A stretch of DNA of 64,000 nt, from assembly GCF_001428525.1 (NCBI RefSeq), contig NZ_LMHW01000010.1, positions 434,341 to 498,340 of the forward strand, read 5' to 3'. The position numbers were made by a program, and so were the translations under genes. A model generated the notes under the pieces. That model worked only from the letters and a program-made list of their open reading frames with translations. It was not told where the DNA came from and made no database searches. The DNA comes from Flavobacterium sp. Root186 (GTDB lineage Bacteria; Bacteroidota; Bacteroidia; Flavobacteriales; Flavobacteriaceae). Positions within the stretch are counted from its first letter, which is position 1. Every line of letters begins with the position of its first letter. This document shows, piece after piece, positions 43,325-50,857 of the stretch.

Positions 43325-45004
43325 CTATTTCCTACTAACTCCGGCACTTTCAAAACTAGCCATTTCATTTAAAAAAGCCTCCGCCGATTTTAAAATAGGA
43401 AATGCAACTGCACAGCCCGTTCCTTCGCCAAGACACAAATCTAAATTTAAAATAGGTTTTGCATCAAGATAATCTAATAATTTTTGATGTGCTTTTTCGG
43501 CAGAACAATGACAGAAAACAGCATTATTTCTAATATCAGGATTTATTTTAAAAGCTATTAAATAAGCAACAGAACAAATAAAACCATCAACAAGAATCAG
43601 CATTTTATTTTCATAAGCCGTTAGCATTCCGCTTGCCATTTGAATAATTTCAAAACCTCCAAAGTAAGCGATTTGTTGTTTTAATTCGGCTTGACCGGAA
43701 TAATTCTTGATTGCTTTTTTTAGAATATTTTGTTTGTTCAGCAATTTTTGATCATTAATTCCGGTTCCTTTTCCAACGCATTCTTCGATTGAAAAACCGG
43801 TTAAAAGACTCATTAAAATTGATGCTGTAGAAGTATTTCCAATTCCCATTTCGCCAAAACCAATGCAATTCGAACCTGTTTTAGCAATATTTTCTACAAC
43901 TGATTTTCCTTTTTCAAAACACAAATTTACTTCTGTTTCGCTCATTGCGGGAAAATGGAGAAAAGATTGAGTTCCTTTTGCAATTTTAGCATTAATCAAT
44001 TTTGCATTCGTTGGGAAATCATAATTTACTCCCGAATCTACAATCGATAATTCAATGTTATTCTGTTTGCAGAAAACATTAATTGCTGCTCCGCCTTCCA
44101 TGAAATTATTTACCATTTGTCGTGTAACATCCTGCGGATAATCACTTACGCCATGATGAGCAATTCCGTGATCTGCTGCAAAAACAACAATATTAGGATT
44201 TAGGACTTTTGGATTTAAAGTTTCAAAAACTGATGCCATTTGGAAAGCCAGAATCTCTAACATTCCAAGTGAACCGACAGGTTTTGTTTTTGAATCTATT
44301 TTTTCTTGTAAAAGTGTATCGAAATCAGTTTTATTTTCAACCTTATTTTCTGTTTTTAAATCAAAATCAGAAATATTAATTTGATGAATTTCATTGATTT
44401 CTTTACAGTCGGCAGTTTCAGATTTTTGTTTCCAATGTAATTGCTGCAACATAGGCTGATTGCCATAATTTGTTGCGGGTTTACCAATGCAGAAATACCC
44501 AAGCGGTTCTATGTTTTCTGGTAAATCCAAAATCTTTTTAAACTGGAAATAGTTTAAAATTGAAACCCAGCCCATTCCGTAGCCTTGTTCTGTTAGTGAA
44601 AGCCAGATATTCTGAGCCGCACAAACCGAACTAAATTTTACAGCTTCGTTACTGCCAATAGTTCCAATTGTAAACTGATTTAAAACCGAACGATCGTAAG
44701 CAATTATAAGTCCAATTGGAGCTTCTTCAATCGCCTCAAGCTTTAGTGATTTATAGAGTTCTTTCTGTTCCGGATTATCGGTAAGTTCTTCGGCTTTTTT
44801 ATTATAATCCAAAAAAAGGTTTTTAATCGCACATTTAACGGCATCCGATTTAATGATATAATATCTCGTCGCATCGGTAAGTCCAACAGAAGGCGCCCAA
44901 TGTCCGGCTTGCAAAGCTTTTTGAATTACTTCATCAGGAACCTCATCGGTTGTAAAATGTCGGGTATCGCGACGTGATTTTAATATGTCGTCTAAATGGC
45001 TCAT
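43325..45004 (-). CDS. cobT: BluB-CobT fusion: DMB synthase plus nicotinate-nucleotide:DMB phosphoribosyltransferase
   Basis: 559 residues, two enzymes in one chain. Residues 1 to about 205 are a nitroreductase-fold BluB domain (ILKSRRDTRHFTTDEVPDE, then AGHWAPSVGLTDATRYYII), which cannibalises FMN to make 5,6-dimethylbenzimidazole with oxygen. After a linker, about 228-552 is CobT (SKTKPVGSLGMLEILAFQ, FAADHGIAHHGVSDYPQ), with the catalytic glutamate in LGEGTGCAVAF near the end. CobT makes alpha-ribazole phosphate from DMB and nicotinate mononucleotide. Fusion couples production and activation of the lower ligand. The frame is continuous through the junction. Confidence 0.94.
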   Translation of the reverse strand: MSHLDDILKSRRDTRHFTTDEVPDEVIQKALQAGHWAPSVGLTDATRYYIIKSDAVKCAIKNLFLDYNKKAEELTDNPEQKELYKSLKLEAIEEAPIGLIIAYDRSVLNQFTIGTIGSNEAVKFSSVCAAQNIWLSLTEQGYGMGWVSILNYFQFKKILDLPENIEPLGYFCIGKPATNYGNQPMLQQLHWKQKSETADCKEINEIHQINISDFDLKTENKVENKTDFDTLLQEKIDSKTKPVGSLGMLEILAFQMASVFETLNPKVLNPNIVVFAADHGIAHHGVSDYPQDVTRQMVNNFMEGGAAINVFCKQNNIELSIVDSGVNYDFPTNAKLINAKIAKGTQSFLHFPAMSETEVNLCFEKGKSVVENIAKTGSNCIGFGEMGIGNTSTASILMSLLTGFSIEECVGKGTGINDQKLLNKQNILKKAIKNYSGQAELKQQIAYFGGFEIIQMASGMLTAYENKMLILVDGFICSVAYLIAFKINPDIRNNAVFCHCSAEKAHQKLLDYLDAKPILNLDLCLGEGTGCAVAFPILKSAEAFLNEMASFESAGVSRK

Positions 45005-45009
45005 CTTTA

Positions 45010-45148
45010 AATTCCAGTTTTTTTAAGTCCCAAATTCCAATTTTGTATAATTGAAAAAATCTAGTAAAGATAAAGTATAGCCTTGGAATTTGGAATTTAA
45101 ATATTGAATTTTCCTTTTAAAGATTGGAATTTGGAATTTAAATTTTGG
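45010..45148. repeat. Degenerate GGAATTT repeats between cobT and cobU
   Basis: Several GGAATTT/AAATTCC units, some in 7-nt tandem (TTGGAATTTGGAATTT), occur in opposite orientations at both ends of this gap and could form an imperfect stem. No coding potential. Confidence 0.6.
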
Positions 45149-45151
45149 AAT

Positions 45152-45661
45152 TTAACTCTTGATTTTGACCGGAATTCCTGAAACCATTAAAACAACTTCA
45201 TCTGCCTTGGATGCCAGAAACTGATTCATCCAGCCTTGCAGTTCGGTAAATTTTCTGCCAATTTCGGTTGCAGCGTGAACACCCATTCCAATTTCATTGG
45301 TCACAATAATCAACGTCGCATTTTCTTGATTGGCAATCGAAAGAAATTCTTTTTTTGCTTCTTCTAAACTTAAAGCTACGTCGTTTTTATTATCCACAAA
45401 AAAGTTGGTAAGCCAAAGCGTTACACAGTCGATTAAGGCAACTTTTTCAGAAAAGTTAATTTCGCTTAAATATTTTTCTTTTTCAATATTTGTCCAGCGT
45501 TCGTCTCTTTCCAGTTGATGACGGTCAATTCGGTTTTGAAAATCCGAATCCCATTTTCGAGCTGTTGCTATATACATTGGAGAATCAGAAAGCTGCAACA
45601 CTAAATTTTGTGCATAACTGCTTTTTCCTGATCGTTCTCCTCCGGTAATTAAATAAATCAT
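45152..45661 (-). CDS. cobU: Adenosylcobinamide kinase / adenosylcobinamide-phosphate guanylyltransferase
   Basis: 169 residues. The P-loop GGERSGKSS is at residues 7-15, and the guanylyl-accepting histidine lies in RIDRHQLERDERW near residue 47. VTNEIGMGVHA is the third conserved block. CobU phosphorylates adenosylcobinamide and attaches GMP, giving the GDP-activated precursor used by CobS. It is read in the same direction as bluB-cobT, with a repeat-filled gap of 147 nt between them. Confidence 0.95.
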   Translation of the reverse strand: MIYLITGGERSGKSSYAQNLVLQLSDSPMYIATARKWDSDFQNRIDRHQLERDERWTNIEKEKYLSEINFSEKVALIDCVTLWLTNFFVDNKNDVALSLEEAKKEFLSIANQENATLIIVTNEIGMGVHAATEIGRKFTELQGWMNQFLASKADEVVLMVSGIPVKIKS

Positions 45662-45862
45662 TTATAATGGTTAATTATTGATTGTTAATTATTAATTTAA
45701 TTTGAAAACTTTTTTTGCTTCTAAATGATTTTTGGAAATTTTAAGAATACGGGTTATTAATTTCAAAATTGAAATTGTGTCGTTGTTAATGTTCTCGAAT
45801 TCCTTTCATTTAAATAATCAGTTGCTTTTAATAATTAACAACTAACAATTTATAATTAACAA
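45662..45862. repeat. AT-rich imperfect inverted repeat
   Basis: TTAATTATTGATTGTTAATT near 45670-45690 and AATTAACAACTAACAATT near 45834-45852 are imperfect inverted copies at the two ends of the gap between cobU and the CWC gene. Composition is almost pure A/T; no gene is seen. Confidence 0.55.
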
Positions 45863-46225
45863 TTAATAAGGACAATGACGACATTTGTTTCCGCAGCAGG
45901 TTCCGCGTTTTAAATGAAACCAGGCTTTAAAAACCATATTGCCATTTTCCGTATAATAGTCAATTCCCTCAATTAGTTTTTCTGTTTTGGGTAAAGATAT
46001 GGCTTTATTTTTAAGGGCATTTTTAGGAGTAATAGTTTCAATATAAGCATCGATTTTATCTTCGCATGCCTCTTTAAAGCAAGTAGGACAAAGACAGTCT
46101 CCTCCTTCAGAAAGATTGAAAATTGGCGGGTAATCATTACACCAGCATTTATTTTCAACCGAAATATCTCCACAGCTGAACTGAGATTCACAGCTTGAGC
46201 AAACTTTAATTTTTGTGGTATTCAT
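45863..46225 (-). CDS. Cysteine-rich CWC / DUF5522 two-domain protein
   Basis: 120 residues from ATG 46225 (MNTTKIKVCSSC). The first 55 residues hold a cysteine pattern of the CWC family (CSSC, FSC, CWC, CLCPTC), a likely metal site. The C-terminal 45 residues match DUF5522, ending GTCCGNKCRHCPY with five more cysteines. Function unknown; metal or cluster binding is likely. It heads the minus-strand cob gene series and is divergent from btuF, so a role in cobalamin metabolism is possible but unproven. A -7 element lies only five bases from the start codon. Confidence 0.82.
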   Translation of the reverse strand: MNTTKIKVCSSCESQFSCGDISVENKCWCNDYPPIFNLSEGGDCLCPTCFKEACEDKIDAYIETITPKNALKNKAISLPKTEKLIEGIDYYTENGNMVFKAWFHLKRGTCCGNKCRHCPY

Positions 46226-46229
46226 AATG

Positions 46230-46299
46230 CAAAGATACAAATTGTTGAATTTTGTAAGAATAAAGATAAACAAAAAAAATAGAAAATGCTTTACCTTTG
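46230..46299. promoter_or_regulatory. Divergent -7 elements for the CWC gene and btuF
   Basis: Minus strand: TATCTTTG at 46237-46230, ending four bases before the CWC start codon, which predicts a nearly leaderless mRNA. Plus strand: TACCTTTG at 46292-46299, about 20 nt before the btuF start. Neither has a TTG at the standard distance. Confidence 0.55.
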
Positions 46300-46320
46300 T
46301 TCCTTTCGAAAACGTAAAAT

Positions 46321-47463
46321 ATGAGACATTTATTCCCTAAATTGATTTTTATTTCTTCTTTTTTTATTCTCTTTGCATGTAAGAAGAACGAAACGAGCGA
46401 AGTAGCTAAAATAGAAACTGCAAAAAATAGTATTGAATATGCCTCTGGGCTTTCTATTGTAAAATATGATGCTTATTCAGTTGTAACAGTTTTAAATCCA
46501 TGGCCTAACGCAAATAAAGACTTCAAATATATTTTAAAAGAAAAAGGAGCAAAAGTTCCGGATAGTTTACAAAACTATACAACAATTCAGGTTCCGTTAG
46601 AATCTGTTGTGGTAACTTCAACGACCAATATTCCGTTTTTGGAAATGCTTGAAGTTGAGAATAAATTAGTTGGATTTCCGCATACCGATTATATTTCGTC
46701 TGAAAAAACCAGAGCACTAATTGACAAAGGTTCTGTGAAAAACGTTGGACAAAATGAAAAATTAAATATTGAGCAATTAATCGAATTATCGCCGGATTTA
46801 ATTGTGACTTTTGGAGTAGATAATAATAATCCGATGCTGGATAATTTGAAAAAAAGCGGTTTAAATGTTTTGATTCAAGGCGACTGGATGGAACAATCTC
46901 CACTTGGAAAAGCAGAATGGATAAAGCTTTACGGAGCCTTATTTGGTAAAGAAGAAAAAGCAAAAGAATTATTTGACAAAATCGTTCAGAGTTACGATCA
47001 GGCTAAAAAACTAGCTGCAGAAAAAACAGCAAGTTCAACCGTTTTATACGGATCAATGTATGAAGATGTTTGGTACGTTGCGAAAGGAAACAGCTGGGTT
47101 GCCGAATTTATGAAAGATGCACATGCCAATTATTTATGGGCAGATTTAAAAGGTACAGGAAGTGAAGGTTTGTCTTTTGAAAAAGTTTTAGATAAAGCAA
47201 AAACAGCAAATGTCTGGATTGCTTCGGGTTCTTTTAAAAGTTTAGATGAATTACAAAAAGCAAACCCACATTATAGTGAATTTGATGCTTTTACAAATAA
47301 AAATGTTTATAGTTTTGAAGGAAAACTGGGAGCAACAGGAGGAACGGTTTATTATGAACTAGCTCCAAGCCGTCCGGATTTAGTTTTAAAAGATTACATC
47401 AAAATTTTCCATCCTGATTTAATGTCGAGCTACGAATTTACTTTTGCATCAAAACTGAATTAA
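46321..47463 (+). CDS. btuF: Periplasmic corrinoid/iron-type ABC substrate-binding lipoprotein (BtuF-like)
   Basis: 380 residues. Lipobox FAC gives Cys20. The class III binding-protein fold is visible in two lobes: VVTSTTNIPFLEMLEVENKL opens the first and VLYGSMYEDVWYVAKGNSW the second. The location right before btuC and within the cobalamin locus indicates a corrinoid ligand, though haem and siderophore binders share the fold. It would accept the corrinoid delivered by BtuB and present it to BtuCD. Confidence 0.88.
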   Translation: MRHLFPKLIFISSFFILFACKKNETSEVAKIETAKNSIEYASGLSIVKYDAYSVVTVLNPWPNANKDFKYILKEKGAKVPDSLQNYTTIQVPLESVVVTSTTNIPFLEMLEVENKLVGFPHTDYISSEKTRALIDKGSVKNVGQNEKLNIEQLIELSPDLIVTFGVDNNNPMLDNLKKSGLNVLIQGDWMEQSPLGKAEWIKLYGALFGKEEKAKELFDKIVQSYDQAKKLAAEKTASSTVLYGSMYEDVWYVAKGNSWVAEFMKDAHANYLWADLKGTGSEGLSFEKVLDKAKTANVWIASGSFKSLDELQKANPHYSEFDAFTNKNVYSFEGKLGATGGTVYYELAPSRPDLVLKDYIKIFHPDLMSSYEFTFASKLN

Positions 47464-47464
47464 A

Positions 47465-48493
47465 TTGGCGAATAAAAAACGAAATACTATTTTATTTGTT
47501 GTTTTAGCTCTAGGCCTTTTGCTGATGTTTTTTGCAAGCATTAGTTTAGGATCTGTCACGATTCCGTTAAAAGATGTTTTTGCGAGTTTAACCGGAGGGC
47601 ATGCAGCAAAATCGACTTGGGAATATATAATAATTAATTATCGTCTGCCGAAAGCGATTACCGCAGTTTTGGTAGGAACAGGGCTTTCTATCAGTGGACT
47701 TTTAATGCAGACTTTATTTCGGAATCCCCTTGCTGGGCCTTATGTTTTAGGATTAAGTTCCGGAGCGAGTTTAGGTGTAGCTTTTGTGATTTTAGGCGCT
47801 GGGTTTTTACCTTCGTTTTTAAGTGTAATTGCATTGTCATCTTACGGAATCGTAATCGCTTCTACATTTGGAAGTACATTGGTCTTATTATTGGTCTTAG
47901 TAGTTTCACAAAGATTAAGAGACACAATGGCAATTTTAATTGTCGGATTAATGTTTGGAAGTTTTACAACCGCAATCGTAAGTGTTTTGACTTATTTCAG
48001 CACAGCAGAACAATTACAGAAATTTACTTTTTGGTCAATGGGAAGTCTTGGGAATCTTTCCTGGCCAACGATTGGAATTTTGACTTTCTGTGTTGGAATA
48101 GGACTGCTTTTAAGTGCTAAAAGTATCAAACCTTTAAACGCTTTGCTTTTAGGAGAAAATTATGCAAAAAGCATGGGTCTAAATTTTAAAAGTGCCAGAT
48201 TGATCATCATATTTGCTACCAGTATTTTATCTGGAGCGATTACAGCTTTTGCCGGACCAATTGCTTTTGTTGGATTAGCGGTTCCGCATATTGCAAAGCT
48301 GACTTTTCAAACCAGTAATCATACTATTTTGTTTTGGAGCACTTTGTTTTTCGGATCGATTATAATGTTGTTTTGTGATATTGTATCTCAAATGCCGGGG
48401 TTTGATGTTACGCTTCCCATAAATGCGATAACGTCTATAATTGGTGCGCCGGTTGTGATTTGGCTTTTGGTACGAAAAAGAAATTTTCAGTAA
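47465..48493 (+). CDS. btuC: FecCD-family ABC permease (BtuC-like)
   Basis: 342 residues with about ten transmembrane helices. I use TTG 47465, one base after the btuF stop, as no ATG fits the N-terminus. FecCD signatures include NYRLPKAITAVLVGTGLSIS, GLLMQTLFRNPLAGPYVLG and GPIAFVGLAVPHIAK. It forms the inner-membrane channel for corrinoid import. The partner ATPase gene normally follows at once; here 578 nt with a GxxExxY gene separate them. Confidence 0.92.
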   Translation: MANKKRNTILFVVLALGLLLMFFASISLGSVTIPLKDVFASLTGGHAAKSTWEYIIINYRLPKAITAVLVGTGLSISGLLMQTLFRNPLAGPYVLGLSSGASLGVAFVILGAGFLPSFLSVIALSSYGIVIASTFGSTLVLLLVLVVSQRLRDTMAILIVGLMFGSFTTAIVSVLTYFSTAEQLQKFTFWSMGSLGNLSWPTIGILTFCVGIGLLLSAKSIKPLNALLLGENYAKSMGLNFKSARLIIIFATSILSGAITAFAGPIAFVGLAVPHIAKLTFQTSNHTILFWSTLFFGSIIMLFCDIVSQMPGFDVTLPINAITSIIGAPVVIWLLVRKRNFQ

Positions 48494-48522
48494 AAACTTA
48501 CAAATATTTGTATCTTTAATTT

Positions 48523-49061
48523 TTTAAACACATAGAAACATAGTTTTTATTTCAATTAATGAATTAATGATTACTCAAAAATATTTAGATGAATTAACGT
48601 ATGAAGTTTTAGGTGCTTCAATAGAAGTCCATAAAATAATTGGTAAAGGGTTATTGGAAAATGTTTATCAAGAATGTCTAAAAGAAGAACTCTCACAAAG
48701 AAAATTAAATTTTTTCACAGAGATGAGAGTTCCAATATTATATAAAGGAAAAGAATTAGTAACAGATTTTCGATGTGATTTATTTGTTGAAAATTGTTTA
48801 GTAGTAGAATTAAAAACAGTTTCCGAAATAAATTCGATTCATCAAGCTCAACTGTTGACATATATGAAACTTTTAAAAGCACCAAAAGGGATTATAATTA
48901 ATTTTAATTGTTTTAATATTTTTAAAGAAGGGCAAAAAACACTTGTAAATGAATATTTCAGATCATTGCCAAAGCTTTAGTCTTCAGCTATGTTTGATTT
49001 ACAAGTAAATCTTATATCCCTTCTAATAAGACAAAGAAACCTATGTTTCTATGTGTTTAAA
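48523..49061 (+). mobile_element. GxxExxY cassette bracketed by a 21-bp inverted repeat
   Basis: TTTAAACACATAGAAACATAG at 48523-48543 is perfectly complementary to 49041-49061. The 539-bp segment between and including these arms holds only the GxxExxY gene and a small hairpin (GATTTAC-AA-GTAAATC, 49000-49015), and it splits btuC from btuD. The arm itself has two 8-nt units (ACACATAG, AAACATAG). I see no target-site duplication. Mobility is inferred from the layout. Confidence 0.6.
48567..48980 (+). CDS. GxxExxY protein, PD-(D/E)XK nuclease-like
   Basis: 137 residues. The name motif is GLLENVY near residues 28-34. A PD-(D/E)XK-like site is formed by the FRCDLF aspartate and the VVELKTV Glu-x-Lys, followed by a conserved Gln (IHQAQLLTYM). 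The family is widespread, small and of unknown biological role; the fold predicts metal-dependent DNA or RNA cleavage. It is intact, sits between two halves of a transporter operon and is flanked by perfect inverted repeats, which suggests that it moved in as a unit. Confidence 0.9.
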   Translation: MITQKYLDELTYEVLGASIEVHKIIGKGLLENVYQECLKEELSQRKLNFFTEMRVPILYKGKELVTDFRCDLFVENCLVVELKTVSEINSIHQAQLLTYMKLLKAPKGIIINFNCFNIFKEGQKTLVNEYFRSLPKL

Positions 49062-49071
49062 TAAAAGCGCA

Positions 49072-49848
49072 ATGAAGAATATTCTATCAACTTCAAACTT
49101 AACTATTGGATACAAATCCAAGAAAACAACTGTGACTATTGCTGAAGACCTTAATTTAAATTTAAGTTCAGGAAAACTTATTTCTTTGATTGGAGCAAAT
49201 GGAATAGGAAAATCGACTTTGTTGCGTACTATTACCGGAATTCAGCATCCTTTATCTGGGAATGTATATTTGAATGATAAAAATATTGCAACATATAAAC
49301 CTTTAGATTTAGCACAGAATTTAAGTTTGGTTTTAACCGAAAAATTACCGCCAAGCAATCTCTCTGTTTTTGAATTAGTGGCGCTTGGTCGTCAGCCTTA
49401 TACTAATTGGGTTGGAACTTTAACCCAAACGGATATCGAAAAAGTTCAAGAAGCAATGGAGCTGACACAAATCGAACATCTTTCGCATAAAAAGCATTAC
49501 GAAATAAGTGATGGACAATTGCAAAAGGTTTTAATTGCCAGAGCTTTGGCACAAGATACTCCGCTGATTATTTTAGATGAACCAACAACGCATCTTGATT
49601 TACTTCATAAAGTTTCATTGTTTAAATTGCTGAAAAAATTAACGCAGGAAACTCAAAAATGCATTTTGTTTTCAACACACGATATTGATTTAGCAATACA
49701 ATTAAGTGACGAAATGATTGTCATGACGCCGGAAAATGTTGTTCAGGACGAACCTTGTAATTTAATTTCAAACGGAAGTTTTGAAGCTTTATTCAAAGAT
49801 GAACATATTATTTTTGATGCCGAAAAAGGGAAGTTTATTGTGACTTAG
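49072..49848 (+). CDS. btuD: ABC transporter ATPase (BtuD-like)
   Basis: 258 residues from ATG 49072 (MKNILSTSNLTIGYKSKK); an ATG at 49051 lies within the inverted repeat and would add non-conserved residues. Walker A is GANGIGKST, Walker B LIILDEPTTHLD, and the switch is STHDIDLA. The signature loop reads ISDGQLQKV where LSGGQ is usual; the Ser-Asp-Gly variant is seen in this subfamily. It powers corrinoid import with BtuC and BtuF. The repeat cassette ends 11 bases before the start codon and may supply or replace its translation signals. Confidence 0.9.
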   Translation: MKNILSTSNLTIGYKSKKTTVTIAEDLNLNLSSGKLISLIGANGIGKSTLLRTITGIQHPLSGNVYLNDKNIATYKPLDLAQNLSLVLTEKLPPSNLSVFELVALGRQPYTNWVGTLTQTDIEKVQEAMELTQIEHLSHKKHYEISDGQLQKVLIARALAQDTPLIILDEPTTHLDLLHKVSLFKLLKKLTQETQKCILFSTHDIDLAIQLSDEMIVMTPENVVQDEPCNLISNGSFEALFKDEHIIFDAEKGKFIVT

Positions 49849-50324
49849 ATTATATTATTTTCTTTCTTAAATCTATTTCGATGAATTCTAAGAACAATGC
49901 TTAATTCACTTGCGTCAGTATTTAATTCATTAAGATCAAATTTCATTACCTTACTAGATTCAATAACATAATAAATGAAAAAATCGGTGCTGGACTTGCC
50001 GTAGAATTTCGTATCAACTCTTTCGTTTTCAATATTATTCCAAGGAATAAGTTCTTCATTTTTGTACTGAATTCCTTTAGAGTTAATTCGAAACTGAACT
50101 TCATTAATTTTCTTTAGCAATTTTGATGCTTTGTAAACTAAAAATAGAATAATTGGCAATAATAAAAAGAATACTATGAAAGTATTTTTATTTGTAAGGG
50201 AATAAATTGCAAAGAAGAAAAGTCCCATTGCAGCTAAAAGCCGAGTATAAATTGTAGTTTGAGAATAATAAATTAATTTTTCTTTAGAAAAACTAAGATT
50301 GTTTTCGTCTATAAGAGGTCTCAT
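49845..50324 (-). CDS. Membrane protein with two TM helices and a PH-like C-terminal domain
   Basis: 159 residues. Two hydrophobic helices (LLAAMGLFFFAIYSL and FIVFFLLLPIILFLVYKA) occupy about residues 30-70. The C-terminal 85 residues show strand-rich PH-like character (VQFRINSKGIQYKNEELIPW). It resembles the small STM3941-like membrane family, whose role is unknown. Its 3' end overlaps that of btuD by four bases. It is 1 nt after trmL on the same strand, so the two may be co-transcribed. Confidence 0.78.
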   Translation of the reverse strand: MRPLIDENNLSFSKEKLIYYSQTTIYTRLLAAMGLFFFAIYSLTNKNTFIVFFLLLPIILFLVYKASKLLKKINEVQFRINSKGIQYKNEELIPWNNIENERVDTKFYGKSSTDFFIYYVIESSKVMKFDLNELNTDASELSIVLRIHRNRFKKENNII

Positions 50325-50325
50325 A

Positions 50326-50781
50326 TTATTTCTTTAACCCAATCTGTCTCTTAGCTTCACCAACAACAAAAGCAACAGAATTCGCAATATTAAAAGAGCG
50401 AATAAGCGGTGACATCGGAATGGTTAAATGATTTTCAAATCGGGCCATAAATTCTTTGCTTAAACCAACGCTTTCCTTTCCAAAAACTAACCAGTCACCA
50501 TCCTGAAATTCATTTTCTAAATACGATTTGTCAGAATGAGAACTCATTAAAAACACACGGGAATGATCCGGAATTTGTTGTACCCATTCCTCTACGTTTT
50601 GATATTCGGTTACATCAAGATGAACCCAATAATCCAAGCCGGAACGTTTTAGGTTTTTATCATTAATTACAAAACCAAAAGGATGAATTAAATGCAGTCG
50701 GCTTTCAGTTCCTACGCACAATCTTCCAATGTTTCCGGTATTATTTGGTATTTCTGGTTCTACAAGAACTACGTTTAGCAT
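50326..50781 (-). CDS. trmL: tRNA (cytidine/uridine-34-2'-O)-methyltransferase TrmL
   Basis: 151 residues, the exact TrmL size. SPOUT landmarks: EPEIPNNTGNIGRLCVGT at the N-terminus, LVFGKESVGL in the middle, and IRSFNIANSVAFVVGEAKRQ at the knot near the C-terminus. The enzyme methylates the wobble ribose of tRNA-Leu isoacceptors with S-adenosylmethionine. It is downstream of an RluE-like pseudouridine synthase gene, both being RNA-modifying enzymes. Confidence 0.95.
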   Translation of the reverse strand: MLNVVLVEPEIPNNTGNIGRLCVGTESRLHLIHPFGFVINDKNLKRSGLDYWVHLDVTEYQNVEEWVQQIPDHSRVFLMSSHSDKSYLENEFQDGDWLVFGKESVGLSKEFMARFENHLTIPMSPLIRSFNIANSVAFVVGEAKRQIGLKK

Positions 50782-50825
50782 TTTTTTGAATTATGAGTTA
50801 TAAGTTATGAATTTCTAAGAAATTA

Positions 50826-50857
50826 TCTAATTATCAAATTGACACATTATCAAATTG
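50826..50857. repeat. Octamer array overlapping the 3' end of the RluE-like gene
   Basis: Four octamers in register: TCTAATTA, TCAAATTG, ACACATTA and TCAAATTG again. The array runs into the coding sequence and supplies the stop codon and about the last seven codons of the RluE-like protein. Confidence 0.75.

Noticed and set aside
49000..49015. Small hairpin after the GxxExxY gene as a terminator
   Set aside because: The 7-bp GATTTAC/GTAAATC stem has no T run, so termination before btuD is not supported.
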